Notes: generated by a model not told the origin, from the letters alone. A stretch of 59,929 nucleotides of DNA from Gemmatimonadaceae bacterium (GCA_016720905.1 JADKJT010000018.1:1-59929); one strand, 5' to 3'. Shown: positions 8,820 to 16,485, numbered from the stretch's first letter. A program made the numbers and translations.

Positions 8820-9160
8820 GTCGTTGTCCCCCACCACATCGTCACGCGAGATGGTATTCGTGACATCTTGAACCTCCAGCCACGTCGCGGCGGTGAGGCA
8901 AAGCGGAGATTGCGCGTGCCGACCATGGGCTGCTGACACCGCAGGAGCTCCGCGACATTCGCGGTCAGCACGATCTCACCCAGCAACAACTCGAGCAGTT
9001 GCTCAACGTGGGACCAAAGACCGTCGTGCGGTGGGAGAAGGGGACGGTCGTGCAGAATGCAGCCACCGTTACTCTGCTGCGCTTGTTGCGCGATGTGCCG
9101 GCCGTCTATCGGCATCTCCGTCGTACCCGCCACCACGCAATCCGCGAGACCACACCGTAG
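8820..9160 (+). pseudogene. Chimera of a hicA fragment and an mqsA 3' fragment
   Basis: From 8820 to about 8904 one frame encodes HIVTRDGIRDILNLQPRRGG, matching the middle of HicA at 26896-27183. It then switches to the C-terminal half of MqsA (HGLLTPQELRDIRGQHDLTQ, LLNVGPKTVVRWEKGTVVQN, ending ETTP) as in the full copy at 17016-17459. The MqsA part keeps its helix-turn-helix but lacks the zinc-binding N-terminus. No start serves the whole. This is a non-homologous junction between two TA genes; the mqsA tail brings with it the 3' flank and 47-nt repeat 2. Confidence 0.7.
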
Positions 9161-9191
9161 CCAAGGGTAGCGGGCCTTCTCTTCGAACCGC

Positions 9192-9238
9192 ATGCAATGA
9201 TTCGATGATGGCGGATGGCGTTCGAAATCACGAAGTTG
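9192..9238 (+). repeat. 47-nt structured repeat, copy 2
   Basis: Conserved arm GCAATGATTCGATGATGGC, 16 variable bases (GGATGGCGTTCGAAAT, with GAT...ATC and TTCGAA pairing), then CACGAAGTTG. It follows the mqsA tail by about 30 bp. The next 80 bp match the sequence after copy 6 and lead into a start codon with AGGAG. Confidence 0.8.
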
Positions 9239-9316
9239 GGAGAGCCATCCTGCGGACATAGCTGAGGAACGGCGGCTGGCTGGCAGTCCGGACGGGTACG
9301 CCCTATTGTTAGGAGT

Positions 9317-9370
9317 ATGGAAACGAACTGGCCACTTCTACGATTCGCGAACACGGGAGGACAGCTGTGA
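9317..9370 (+). CDS. Possible 17-residue leader ORF before a TA operon
   Basis: ATG at 9317 preceded by AGGAG, in a leader shared with the DUF433 gene at 17674. It encodes METNWPLLRFANTGGQL and stops in a GTGA overlap with the next gene's GTG at 9367. It may be the remnant start of a lost gene, kept because it couples translation to the downstream antitoxin. No family assigned. Confidence 0.3.
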   Translation: METNWPLLRFANTGGQL

Positions 9371-9567
9371 CCAAAGTCGAGCAACTAGAACACGAAAGCC
9401 AAAAACTCTCAGCCGGCGAACTCGCGAACTTCCGCGACTGGTTTGCGGAGTTTGACGCCGCCGTCTGGGATCAACAGATCGACGCCGATGCGTCCAACGG
9501 AAACCTGGATCGACTCGCCGATGCGGCGCTCGCGGATCATGTCGCGGGTCGTTCGCGCAAACTTTGA
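9367..9567 (+). CDS. Putative antitoxin of a RelE-type TA pair
   Basis: A 66-residue acidic protein, VTKVEQLEHESQKLSAGEL at the start and LDRLADAALADHVAGRSRKL at the end. Small proteins of this kind (LSxxELxxFRxWFxEFDAxxWDxQIxxD) commonly precede RelE-like toxins and are presumed antitoxins. The GTG start overlaps the stop of a short upstream ORF, and its own TGA overlaps the next start, so translation is coupled. It follows repeat 2 and shares its leader with the cassette after repeat 6. Confidence 0.75.
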   Translation: MTKVEQLEHESQKLSAGELANFRDWFAEFDAAVWDQQIDADASNGNLDRLADAALADHVAGRSRKL

Positions 9568-9818
9568 TCCATCACGCCGCGCCGAGTTTCTGGCGGTGCT
9601 ACGACGCGCTGCCCGCTATCGTGCGCGCGCTCGCTGACAAGCAATTCCAACTCCTCAAGGCCGACCCACGCCATCCATCGTTGCACTTCAAGCACGTGAA
9701 GCGCTTTCACTCGGTTCGCATCGGCGCACATTACCGCGCGTTGGCCGTCGACGCACCCGATGGCGTCCTGTGGTTCTGGATCGGATCGCATTCAGATTAC
9801 GATCGCCTCGTCACCTAA
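9564..9818 (+). CDS. RelE/HigB-like mRNA interferase toxin
   Basis: An 84-residue toxin of the RelE fold. DPRHPSLHFKHVKRFHSVRI is followed by GAHYRALAVDAPDGVLWFWI and GSHSDYDRLVT. The 'HPSL.FK.....S.RIG..YRAL.......WFWIG.H..YD' pattern is typical of cytotoxic RelE-superfamily proteins that cut mRNA at ribosomes; the terminal His/Tyr/Asp residues are the likely active site. A TTG at 9564 overlaps the antitoxin TGA. Length and context support a complete operon. Confidence 0.82.
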   Translation: MIHHAAPSFWRCYDALPAIVRALADKQFQLLKADPRHPSLHFKHVKRFHSVRIGAHYRALAVDAPDGVLWFWIGSHSDYDRLVT

Positions 9819-9955
9819 CAACACGCGCAAAGTTCTGCGACGACAATGACCCGATGGGGGCGGCCAGGCGAAGCGAGATCACGAGGCCGTGAGATTCCCG
9901 CCTGCAGCGGTGCCCGATTGTCTCATTGCGGATTTCCGAACGGCCTCGAATCGGC
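9819..9955. other. Short intergenic stretch between convergent genes
   Basis: No gene, repeat or clear terminator recognised between the RelE-like toxin and the convergent wHTH pseudogene. Confidence 0.3.
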
Positions 9956-11029
9956 CTACGCCTGTTCTTCTATCCAGCCCGCCAGCGCCCGCACAGACCG
10001 TTCGACGAAGTCCGCCCAATCGTTCACCGGTGAATGCGCACTCCATACGGCCACCATGTCGTTCGCGCAGAAGGCGCGCCGGTGTTGCTCCAGCAGTTCA
10101 CGTCCGTGCACGCCGAAGGCATAGCCGCTGAGCGGTCGCGAGTTCGCAGCGTCTGCCCAGTGCATGAAGGACGCCACGAACAGGACTCGCTCATGCCAGC
10201 TCGCCCATTGCGGTGTTGGCTCTACTGGCGCGAGAAGCGGAGCCCAGGCGGCCGAGAGCGCCCGGTATCCCGCCGGCTGCCCTTCGCGCGATTCGATGAG
10301 TCGCGCAGTAGCCAGGTCGTCGGCAGCCCGCCGAACGGCTGCCGGTGGTAGACGGTGGCGTCGGCTATCGCGGACGGTCGCCCACTCATCGCGCCGCGAG
10401 AGCAGCATCGCGATTAGGTCTGCCTTCATCCCCACGCCGATGCCAAGGCGCAGGCGAAGGAGTAACGACGCGCCCTCGGTCAGGCGGGCACGCGTCGCTC
10501 GTTGCTTTGGATCGGAGCGCCGTCCGGCCCCCGGATTCCTGCGTCTTACTCCTCGCCGCCCACGCTTGTGCGACGGCGCGCCAACGGAGGTCCTTGCCCG
10601 CATCCCTCGCGATCGCCGCGAACCAGGCAATCTCCTGGTCCAGCGCATGGCGAATGGAGTCCGGGTAGCGCGCCACGAGGTTCTTCATGCGCTGCACGCT
10701 CAGCAAGTCGGCGTTCTTCGCGGCCCAGTCGTGCAGGAGATCGCCGAGACGGCGTTCGACCGGCAGGAGCACCAACGAGATGAGCACCAACGATTCCGGG
10801 TCAATCAGGAGTGCAACGTTCGCCCGGCACTTCCATTGGTTGAGATGCCGTTCGTGGAGCGCCCTGATGCCCCCGCTCCCAGCGCACGCCATTGGCGCCA
10901 CACGACGTGCAGCGTGGACTCGCGCAAGACGCCGGCCAGACGTTGCAGTCGAACGCGCGCGTCATGATCAGGGACGTCTGGAGCGTCACCCGTCGGTGCG
11001 CCCGGAGTCCTAGGTGAGTTGTTGTACAT
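9956..11029 (-). pseudogene. Winged-helix-like partner of a nucleotidyltransferase, several frameshifts
   Basis: Protein-like pieces in three minus-strand frames assemble to about 350 residues. The start MYNNSPRTPG at 11029 leads to VRLQRLAGVLRESTLHVVWR. Then come RRLGDLLHDWAAKNADLLSV, LRLRLGIGVGMKADLIAMLL and a winged-helix-like IADATVYHR...AVRRAADDLATARL. It ends WADFVERSVRALAGWIEEQA. Frame changes fall near 10860, 10475 and 10345. It overlaps the nucleotidyltransferase fragment at 11010-11222, as in two-gene systems of the AbiE/MNT kind; that assignment is inference. No active product is expected unless the indels are errors. Confidence 0.5.
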
Positions 11030-11222
11030 GTGCCAGCAGTCGTTGAAGAACATCGGCAAATGCCAGGATATCCACGTCCGAAGTGGCGCGTTCGACGATG
11101 CCGAGCATGTTGAGCGCGGCTCCGCCGAGGATGGTCACCGCATACTGGTGCCCTTCCGCGGCCAGCAATTCGCCAACCAATGTCAGCGCTTCGTTGATGT
11201 CCGATGAGCCTGAAAGAACCAT
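11010..11222 (-). pseudogene. Nucleotidyltransferase-fold protein, truncated
   Basis: A 70-residue product ending soon after the nucleotidyltransferase signature. The motif region reads GGAALNMLGIVERATSDVDI: GGxA...G...R.T.D.D with the two metal Asp residues, as in DUF6036/AbiEii/MNT proteins. Such proteins are normally 150-250 residues, so most of the C-terminal domain is missing. TATAAT overlaps the ATG, so the true start or promoter is unclear. With the gene downstream it probably formed a TA-like nucleotidyltransferase pair, now broken. Confidence 0.6.
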
Positions 11223-11557
11223 TATAGTCCGTTACGAGATGTATTATGTATCGTTATAGCAACGTTAAGGGTGTGTCAAGCCTATCGCAAGAGGGCTAAC
11301 TCGCTGGAGCAATGGATCGCGGGCTTAATTGCTCGCCACCTGAGGAACGTGACGGGCGATCGACATGGGCCTGCCGATCACAACCGCCGATGCGATCATC
11401 GAGCACCTTGCTCGCTATGTGAGTGAGATCGTTCGCGACGTTGCATACGTTGGCCATGAACTCTGACGTTACCTGACAACATGGCTCCATAAGAGTCTTG
11501 TTACTTTCGTTTGCTGCGGTTGTTGCGGTTACTGCGAATGGTCGTAGATTGTATACC
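11223..11557. other. 335-bp intergenic region, locally AT-rich
   Basis: The left part is AT-rich compared with the rest of the window and probably drives the divergent nucleotidyltransferase gene. A 33-codon plus-strand stretch (11367-11465, MGLPITTADAIIEHLARYVS) looks protein-like but has no clear start signal. The right part repeats TGCGGTT before the excisionase-like gene. Confidence 0.35.
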
Positions 11558-11998
11558 ATGACCGCAGCCACCGTACCTGTCCCTACCCCTGAGCAAGCCG
11601 AAGAGGCAAAACGCGCACTTCGTTCGCTGTCTCCCGCGTCCCGCGGGACTCAGCCCACCGTGCGCGTTCGCGCGGGCAACAAAGACGCCATCGTTCCCAG
11701 AGAGGCCTTCGAACTGCTGCTGGAGATTCTCGGGCAGATGGCCAATGGTAACGCCGTCACGATCGTGCCAGTACAGGCAGAGTTCACCACCCAACAAGCC
11801 GCCGATTTCTTGAACGTCTCGCGCCCGCATTTCATCGCGCTACTGGAATCCCGTGAACTGCCGTACCGCAAAGTGGGTACGCATCGACGCGTGCGATTCG
11901 AAGATCTGCTGCGGTACAAACAGATCGACGATGCGCGTCGTCAGGACGTGCTCGACGAGTTGGCGGCTGACGCTCAAGTGCATCGCCTGGGATACTGA
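11558..11998 (+). CDS. Helix-turn-helix excisionase-family antitoxin
   Basis: A 146-residue protein with a MerR/excisionase-type DNA-binding domain near residues 70-125: FTTQQAADFLNVSRPHFIAL, then ELPYRKVGTHRRVRFEDLLRY. In many bacteria this family precedes a PIN-domain ribonuclease and acts as its antitoxin and repressor. No PIN gene follows; the 47-nt repeat 3 begins 18 bp after the stop, so the toxin appears lost or was never in this cassette. Start chosen at MTAATVPVP; the open frame upstream lies in the likely promoter. Confidence 0.8.
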   Translation: MTAATVPVPTPEQAEEAKRALRSLSPASRGTQPTVRVRAGNKDAIVPREAFELLLEILGQMANGNAVTIVPVQAEFTTQQAADFLNVSRPHFIALLESRELPYRKVGTHRRVRFEDLLRYKQIDDARRQDVLDELAADAQVHRLGY

Positions 11999-12016
11999 CA
12001 CGCAAATAGCCATACC

Positions 12017-12063
12017 ATGCATTGATTTGATGATGGCAGCCGGTGTGCGGATTCACGATCTTG
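12017..12063 (+). repeat. 47-nt structured repeat, copy 3
   Basis: ATGCATTGATTTGATGATGG then a variable 16-mer (AGCCGGTGTGCGGATT, CCG...CGG pairing) and CACGATCTTG. It begins 18 bp after the excisionase-like gene stop and precedes hicB. Confidence 0.75.
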
Positions 12064-12133
12064 GAGATTCGCACCAGCCGTCCACCCTCTCTCGGTGTCT
12101 TATGAGGTCATCGCCAGGCTTATGAGGACCATC

Positions 12134-12355
12134 ATGCATCTGGAACTGAGCGCCGTCTTTCGCCGCGTGCCACTCGGCTATGTCGCCTATGTCGAGGAAC
12201 TACCCGGCGCCAATACGCAGGGCGCAACGCTCGAGGAGGCACGCATCAATCTGCGTGAAGCGGTCGAGCTCATCATCGAAAGCAACCGCGCGCTCGCGCA
12301 GCTGGATGCCGCCGGTGCCGACGTGATTCGCGAGCCGCTGAGTCTATCGGCGTAG
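12134..12355 (+). CDS. hicB: HicB-family antitoxin
   Basis: A 73-residue partial RNase H-fold antitoxin: VFRRVPLGYVAYVEELPGAN then TQGATLEEARINLREAVELI, the classic HicB 'Y.A...ELPG....G.T..EA..NL.EA' signature. It ends with a short tail and no separate DNA-binding domain. The ATG at 12134 gives the conserved start; upstream in-frame starts exist at 12095 and 12125. It precedes a hicA whose 3' end has been replaced, so it may now neutralise nothing. Confidence 0.85.
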   Translation: MHLELSAVFRRVPLGYVAYVEELPGANTQGATLEEARINLREAVELIIESNRALAQLDAAGADVIREPLSLSA

Positions 12356-12372
12356 GCGCAAGGGATCGCGCG

Positions 12373-12615
12373 ATGAAGCGAGCCGATCTTGTGCGCCATC
12401 TCGAGGCATGTGGCGGCCGACTTCTCCGAGAAGGGGGCAGCCACTCTGTCTACGTGAACGCCGCCGCCGCGCGGACCTCGACGGTGCCGCGTCATCGACG
12501 CATTTCGCTCACGACGTTGAAGACGTCCCTGCTGCGCTTGCTGCGCGATGTGTCGGTCGTCTATCGGTATCTTCGTCGTGCCCGCGACCACGCAATCCGC
12601 GAGACCACACCGTAA
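12373..12615 (+). pseudogene. HicA toxin fused to the C-terminal tail of MqsA
   Basis: Residues 1-45 are HicA (YcfA, dsRBD-like mRNA interferase): MKRADLVRHLEACGGRLLRE then GGSHSVYVN with the catalytic His, and TSTVPRHRRIS. From about residue 46 the sequence becomes the end of MqsA: LLRLLRDVSVVYRYLRRARD to ETTP, identical in layout to 9160 and 17459. HicA normally ends with about 15-20 residues containing the last strand and helix, lost here. The open frame is unbroken, so a hybrid may be made; activity is doubtful. Followed by the mqsA 3' flank and repeat 4. Confidence 0.75.
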
Positions 12616-12646
12616 CCAAGGGTAGCGGGCCTTCTCTTCGAACCGC

Positions 12647-12693
12647 ATGCAACGATTCGATGATGGCGCCCGGCGCGAGCGGCTGTCTCGGTG
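12647..12693 (+). repeat. 47-nt structured repeat, copy 4 (3' arm degenerate)
   Basis: The 5' arm GCAACGATTCGATGATGGC is conserved (AAC instead of AAT), but the expected CACGANGTTG is replaced by a diverged sequence. The higB promoter starts 11 bp later. Upstream, the mqsA 3' flank (cttctcttcgaaccgc) is shared with copy 2. Confidence 0.65.
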
Positions 12694-12703
12694 CAATCTC
12701 CAT

Positions 12704-12732
12704 TTGACACTTGTAACGTTACGGGCTACACT
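12704..12732 (+). promoter_or_regulatory. Likely higBA promoter with palindromic operator
   Basis: TTGACA at 12704-12709, a 17-base spacer and TACACT at 12727-12732 make a strong sigma-70-type promoter. Between the boxes lies the perfect palindrome GTAACGTTAC (12713-12722), a likely site for the HigA repressor. The -10 box ends only two bases before the assigned higB GTG, so either the start lies further in or initiation is unusual. Confidence 0.65.
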
Positions 12733-12734
12733 TA

Positions 12735-13025
12735 GTGAAGATCAGAAATATCGTACATAAAACCCTGCGGCGGTTGCATTCAGAGGATAGTGCGAAAGGC
12801 CTGCCCCCCGACTGTGTGCCGAAGCTGCGCAACATGCTGGCGTTCCTTCAGGACATGAACGATCCCGAAGAACTCGTGAGCCTTCCGACGTGGAATGCCC
12901 ACCGGCTGAGCGGATCGCGCGCCGGAACGTGGAGCCTCCATGTGACACGCAACTGGCGTCTGACGTTCTGGATTAACACTGATGATGCGACGGTATGCGA
13001 TGTCGACTTTGAAGACTACCACTAG
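12735..13025 (+). CDS. higB: HigB-family toxin (RelE superfamily)
   Basis: A 96-residue ribosome-dependent mRNA interferase of the HigB/'plasmid maintenance killer' type. KTLRRLHSEDSAKGLPPD is followed by LPTWNAHRLSGSRAGTWSLH and the hallmark WRLTFWINTDDATVCDVDFE ending DYH. The C-terminal 'W.LTF......DV.FEDYH' matches the family. The GTG at 12735 lies right after a -10 box. HigA follows 20 bp downstream, the toxin-first order typical of higBA. One of the few complete TA operons in the island. Confidence 0.88.
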   Translation: MKIRNIVHKTLRRLHSEDSAKGLPPDCVPKLRNMLAFLQDMNDPEELVSLPTWNAHRLSGSRAGTWSLHVTRNWRLTFWINTDDATVCDVDFEDYH

Positions 13026-13045
13026 GCAAGAACGAGAGACCAACC

Positions 13046-13351
13046 ATGCGCATGCACAATCCACCGCACCCCGGGTGCTTCATTCGAAATGAGATCATTG
13101 AACCGTTGAACCTCACCGTGACAGCGGCCGCGCGCGTGCTCGGGGTCTCGCGCCCGGCGATCTCCAATCTCCTAAACGGTCACGCCGATCTCTCTGGTGA
13201 AATGGCCATGCGCTTCGAGAAGGCGTTTGGTGTCCACATGGATACGTTGCTTCGCATGCAGCTCTCCTACGACATCGCGCTCACGCGGCAAAACGAGAAG
13301 AAAATCAAAGTGAAACGCTATGTCAGAGACCACGTCGAAGCTGGTGTCTGA
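13046..13351 (+). CDS. higA: HigA-family antitoxin
   Basis: A 101-residue XRE-type antitoxin: PPHPGCFIRNEIIEPLNLTV, then helix-turn-helix TAAARVLGVSRPAISNLLNG, then ADLSGEMAMRFEKAFGVHMD and LLRMQLSYDIA. The 'HPG..I......P...S...A...LGVSR..IS.LLNG...LS..MA.R...AFG' pattern is diagnostic. It should bind HigB and repress the promoter at 12704-12732. Its 3' end overlaps the convergent DUF433 gene by 29 bp. Confidence 0.9.
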   Translation: MRMHNPPHPGCFIRNEIIEPLNLTVTAAARVLGVSRPAISNLLNGHADLSGEMAMRFEKAFGVHMDTLLRMQLSYDIALTRQNEKKIKVKRYVRDHVEAGV

Positions 13352-13529
13352 TGAGACATGCGCGAATATCGTCGCGCTCGAGATCGGGAAAATCCGCAAG
13401 GATCTCATCTTCCGACATCCCGGAGGCCAGGTACTCGAGGACGTCGTAGACCGTGATCCGAAGCCCGCGAATACAGGGCTTGCCGCCCCGCTTGTCCGGC
13501 TCAATGGTGATGCGTTCTTGATAGTGCAT
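13323..13529 (-). CDS. DUF433 antitoxin (VapB45-like), orphan
   Basis: A 68-residue DUF433 protein: ITIEPDKRGGKPCIRGLRIT then VYDVLEYLASGMSEDEILAD and FPDLERDDIRACL. DUF433 is a helix-turn-helix-like domain that pairs with DUF5615 PIN-like toxins. No toxin follows: the coding end runs into the convergent higA. The last residues (IRHQLRRGL) differ from the usual A..A...R end, so the tail was probably cut by the rearrangement that joined these cassettes. Confidence 0.8.
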   Translation of the reverse strand: MHYQERITIEPDKRGGKPCIRGLRITVYDVLEYLASGMSEDEILADFPDLERDDIRACLIRHQLRRGL

Positions 13530-13568
13530 GGATTGACGCTGCTGCGCGCGTGAACTAGACGTCAGGGG

Positions 13569-13652
13569 TTAACGATCAAGCTCCGAATCATCAAAGATGT
13601 CGCCAGGAAACTCACGGCCAAGGTTGCGATCGGTGAAGAACTCACGGGTCAA
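13569..13652 (-). pseudogene. DUF5615 PIN-like toxin, N-terminal remnant
   Basis: A 27-codon ORF whose TTG start overlaps the upstream antitoxin TGA. FFTDRNLGREFPGDIF matches the start of DUF5615/PIN-like toxins (F.D.NLG..FP..L). It then stops, so only the first strand and helix remain. The intact toxin would have been about 110-140 residues. Confidence 0.55.
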
Positions 13653-14362
13653 GCGGCTCGCTCGAGGAGCACGGCAGCCGAGACTTCGGCCTCATTGATC
13701 TCGTAGTCCATCGCGAGATCGGCAACGCTTTCTCCGGCGTCGATACGATCGGCAATCACGCTGGTCGAAATGCCGCGTCGGAGAATGATCGGCCTGCCGA
13801 ACGCGATGCCGGCTTCGATGGCAATTGTCGGCGTAACTTCATTGCCGACGCCAGCGACAAACGGAAAGAGTCGCACCGGAAACTGCGCAACATCCCATTC
13901 GACCCGCCGAAGGTGCGACTCGAACAACTTCCGCATGGCAAGTTGCCCCGATGCCGTGAGATCGGTGAGCGCACCGTAGCGATCGAGGAACAGCCGACCG
14001 GCATTGGTCTTGAGTTCAGGACTCAGGAGTAGACGGTCGATGCCGAGTTCGTGCTCTGCGTACCGCATGGCTGTCCGGACGGCGGGCAGCGACACGCCAT
14101 GATCAGTGCGTAACGCGCGCAGCACATGGGCTTCTACGAGATTCCAGAATGACAACATGACGGGATCGCGGCCAGCAGGACGAATCACACGCGTCGAACC
14201 CGCGGTGACACCATGCGTGGCCGCAACGACCCCGGTCACCCAAGTACGCAATGTCGCAACCGGCAAGCGAAGATAGCGAGCAGCCTCAGCGACCGGATAC
14301 GCCGGAGCTTCCCGGTTATCGCGCGCTTGGGTAGGTGAACGTCGGTGGGCAGTCTGAGTCAT
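13649..14362 (-). CDS. Helix-turn-helix DUF433 antitoxin (VapB45-like, long form)
   Basis: A 237-residue antitoxin with two parts. Residues 20-60 are a MerR-like helix-turn-helix (YPVAEAARYLRLPVATLRTW). The middle contains FWNLVEAHVLRALRTDHGVS and LSPELKTNAGRLFLDRYGAL. The C-terminal 55 residues are DUF433: IAFGRPIILRRGISTSVIAD then RIDAGESVADLAMDYEIN. In intact operons a DUF5615-type ribonuclease follows with an overlap, and the overlap is here (TTGA), but the toxin is cut to 27 codons. The gene looks whole and may persist as an orphan repressor. Confidence 0.82.
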   Translation of the reverse strand: MTQTAHRRSPTQARDNREAPAYPVAEAARYLRLPVATLRTWVTGVVAATHGVTAGSTRVIRPAGRDPVMLSFWNLVEAHVLRALRTDHGVSLPAVRTAMRYAEHELGIDRLLLSPELKTNAGRLFLDRYGALTDLTASGQLAMRKLFESHLRRVEWDVAQFPVRLFPFVAGVGNEVTPTIAIEAGIAFGRPIILRRGISTSVIADRIDAGESVADLAMDYEINEAEVSAAVLLERAA

Positions 14363-14455
14363 GGGTTTACGTTATCGCTACGGCTATCCGCCCGCAACAT
14401 CCGCGCGCCAGCGCCGCGCGCGCACACAGGCTCCGGACCGTTTAGATTTTCAGGT

Positions 14456-14692
14456 ATGGCCACTTCGTTGCGGTTTCCGGAGGACGTTGTTCACAGCGAT
14501 CCAGAACGCCTAGGCGGCACGCCGGTCTTCGTAGGCACGCGCGTCCCAGTCCAATCTCTCTTCGACTACCTCGAAGCTGGCGACGGTCTTGAGGAATTTC
14601 TGCATCAGTTCCCGTCCGTTCGCCGCGAGCAGGCCGTCGCAGCGCTGGAATACGCGCGGGACCAAGTAGTGGCCGGTGCGCGTCCTTCTTGA
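14456..14692 (+). CDS. DUF433 antitoxin (VapB45-like)
   Basis: A 78-residue protein: VVHSDPERLGGTPVFVGTRV then PVQSLFDYLEAGDGLEEFLH and FPSVRREQAVAALEYAR. It matches DUF433 along its whole length, including the 'GGTPVF.GTRVPV..L..YL..G' core. The next gene begins 17 bp before its stop, so the two are translationally coupled. It probably neutralises and autoregulates with the following toxin. Confidence 0.87.
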   Translation: MATSLRFPEDVVHSDPERLGGTPVFVGTRVPVQSLFDYLEAGDGLEEFLHQFPSVRREQAVAALEYARDQVVAGARPS

Positions 14693-14996
14693 CGAGTCGA
14701 TTGCGATCGACTTCGCGCTCGACCTACCAGAACTCAAGGCGCAAACTGTTATCGGTTTCGGCTGGGCCGGTCTGAAGAACGGCGCGCTGCTGCGCCAAGC
14801 CGTCGGACAGTTTGAAGCGCTCATCACCATGGACAAGAATTTGCAGTTCCAGCAGAACCTTGCCGCGCACGCCATTGCCGTGGTGCTGATCCGCGCTCGT
14901 AGCAACCGCATTGACGATCTCCGTCCGCTTGTACCGCAGATTCTGGCTGCAGTTGCCGCAAGTGAACCAGGCGCGATCCGCGTCGTGGGTGCGTAA
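14676..14996 (+). CDS. DUF5615 PIN-like ribonuclease toxin
   Basis: A 106-residue toxin of the Mut7-C/PIN-like DUF5615 family: VRVLLDESIAIDFALDLPEL, then GWAGLKNGALLRQAVGQFEA, LITMDKNLQFQQNLA and AIAVVLIRARSNRIDDLRPL. The acidic residues in LLDE and ITMDKN are the likely metal-binding active site. Length is normal and the partner overlaps, so this appears to be a complete DUF433/DUF5615 TA operon, the best-preserved of three in the window. Confidence 0.87.
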   Translation: MRVLLDESIAIDFALDLPELKAQTVIGFGWAGLKNGALLRQAVGQFEALITMDKNLQFQQNLAAHAIAVVLIRARSNRIDDLRPLVPQILAAVAASEPGAIRVVGA

Positions 14997-15019
14997 CGGA
15001 GGGTTTGATCGAAAGAGGC

Positions 15020-15346
15020 TCAGGCGCTCCGACTCGAACAGTCGGTCTTGCACGATGCGATACTTCTCGAATTCGCTTTCGGCGTGGGCGTGGGCAATTT
15101 CGGCAGTAACTCTGCCGGCATCCTGCAAGATTTCCCGGTCGGTCGCGGCTCGGAATTGACCTTGTAACCGACTGCGATGATGGCGGTGAGGTTGCAGTGC
15201 TGGTGTCGTAGGATTTGCCGTCGGTGGCAGTTATTCGAAAATTTCGAACAACTGCACCCTCCGTCAGCTCTTGGTCGGCGAAGACCTTCTTCAGATGGTA
15301 GTTGATGGTGTGGGTTTCCACATCGTAGAGCAGCCCCATCATCTTC
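15020..15346 (-). pseudogene. RhuM-family protein, main part, decayed and interrupted by IS630
   Basis: Minus-strand pieces match RhuM/virulence-protein sequences: MMGLLYDVETHTINYHLKKV, then VVRNFRITATDGKSYDT and, in other frames, NLTAIIAVGYKVNSE and VTAEIAHAHAESEFEKYRIV. The usual layout is '..MA.LF.V...TI..H...I', 'VR.F......GK.Y.T..YNLD.II.VGYRVNS', then the 'AHAE.EYEKYR' helix. Frame changes and a missing middle show decay. The N-terminal end lies beyond IS630 copy 2, at 16485-16548. Confidence 0.7.
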
Positions 15347-15348
15347 TA

Positions 15349-16482
15349 GTGTAGTGTCGCAGAAATAACGTGCATAATACGGCGAGTGGTGTTATCTTGT
15401 GGTCCATGCCACTGCCGATTCGGAAAATCGCATTGCGTCGCGGCGACCGCAGCCAGTTGGAGCACTTGGTGCGGTCGCGGACGACAGCCCACCGCGTCGT
15501 CGAGCGGGCGCAGATCGTGTTGGCCTCCGCGGCCGGCGAGGCGGGGAATGCGATCTGTGCGCAGTTCGGCGTGTCGCGGCCCACGGTGTCGCGCTGGTTG
15601 GATCGCTATGAGGCGGAGGGGCTGACCGGGCTCGAAGCCGATCGTCCGCGCGCCGGTCGGCCGAAGCAAATCACCCTCGTGGAAGAAGCGGCGATCGTCG
15701 AGCGCACGCTGCATACCGCTCCGCCCAGCGGCACGCATTGGAGTACGCGCCTGATGGCGCAGGTCAGCGGCCACCATCACGCGACCATTGCGCGCATCTG
15801 GCAGGCGCACGGGCTGAAGCCGCATCGGGTGAAGCGGTTTAAGCTGTCGACCGATCCTGAGTTCGTCAGCAAGCTGCGCGATGTGGTGGGGCTCTATCTG
15901 AATCCGCCGGAACGCGCCGTCGTCTTTCGTTCGACGAGAAGAGTCAGATCCAGGCGCTCGATCGCACGCAACCGGGGCTGCCCTTGAAGAAAGGCCGCGC
16001 CGGCACGATGACGCACGACTACAAACGGCATGGGACGACGACGCTGTTCGCCGCGCTCGACGTCGCCACCGGGAAGATTCTGCAGGACTGCATGCCGCAG
16101 CACCGCCATCAGGAATTCCTCGTGTTTCTCAAGCAGATGGCGCGCAGCGTCCCGAAAGAATTCGCCATCCATGTCATCCTCGACAACTACGCCACGCACA
16201 AACATGCGGACGTAGCGGTGGTTGCAGCGCAATAAGCGCGTGCACTTCCACTTCACACCCACGTCCGCCTCTTGGCTCAATCTGGTCGAGCGCTTCTTCG
16301 GTGAGCTGACCGAACGCCAGATTCGTCGCCTCGCCGTCACCAGCGTCGATCAACTCATTGCGGCGATCACCGCGTACATCGACTGCCGCAACGCACACCC
16401 CACCCCGTTTGTTTGGACCGCCACCGTGCAACAGATTCTCAAGAAGGTCGGGAAAGCGAACGCAACTTTGGCGACACTACAC
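15349..16482 (+). mobile_element. IS630-family insertion sequence, copy 2 (damaged)
   Basis: An 1134-bp copy of the element at 2627-3763, same orientation, flanked by TA at 15347-15348 and 16483-16484. It is 3 bp shorter: one T lost near 15928 (tttcg for ttttcg) and two A lost near 16214 (gtagcgg for gtaaagcgg). A handful of substitutions also separate the copies. It lies inside a rhuM-like gene, whose halves remain on both sides. Confidence 0.92.
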
Positions 16483-16485
16483 TAG
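15406..16485 (+). pseudogene. IS630-family transposase, two frameshifts
   Basis: Same protein as copy 1 but broken twice. The first frame ends after ERAVVFRSTRRV, losing the first catalytic Asp (VVFSFDEKSQ in copy 1). The middle frame (from about 15984) carries the second Asp region HVILDNYATHKHADV, and the last (from 16222) the Glu region NLVERFFGELTER. No single product holds all three catalytic residues. It could move only with help from copy 1. Confidence 0.9.

Noticed and set aside
15160..15195. An extra repeat copy suggested by gcgatgatggcggtgaggttg
   Set aside because: It lies in the rhuM-like coding sequence (AIIAVGYKV region) and lacks the rest of the 47-nt pattern.
2627..16482. Composite transposon bounded by the two IS630 copies
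   Set aside because: Each copy has its own TA flanks and copy 2 interrupts a gene; nothing indicates the 12.7 kb between them moved as one unit.
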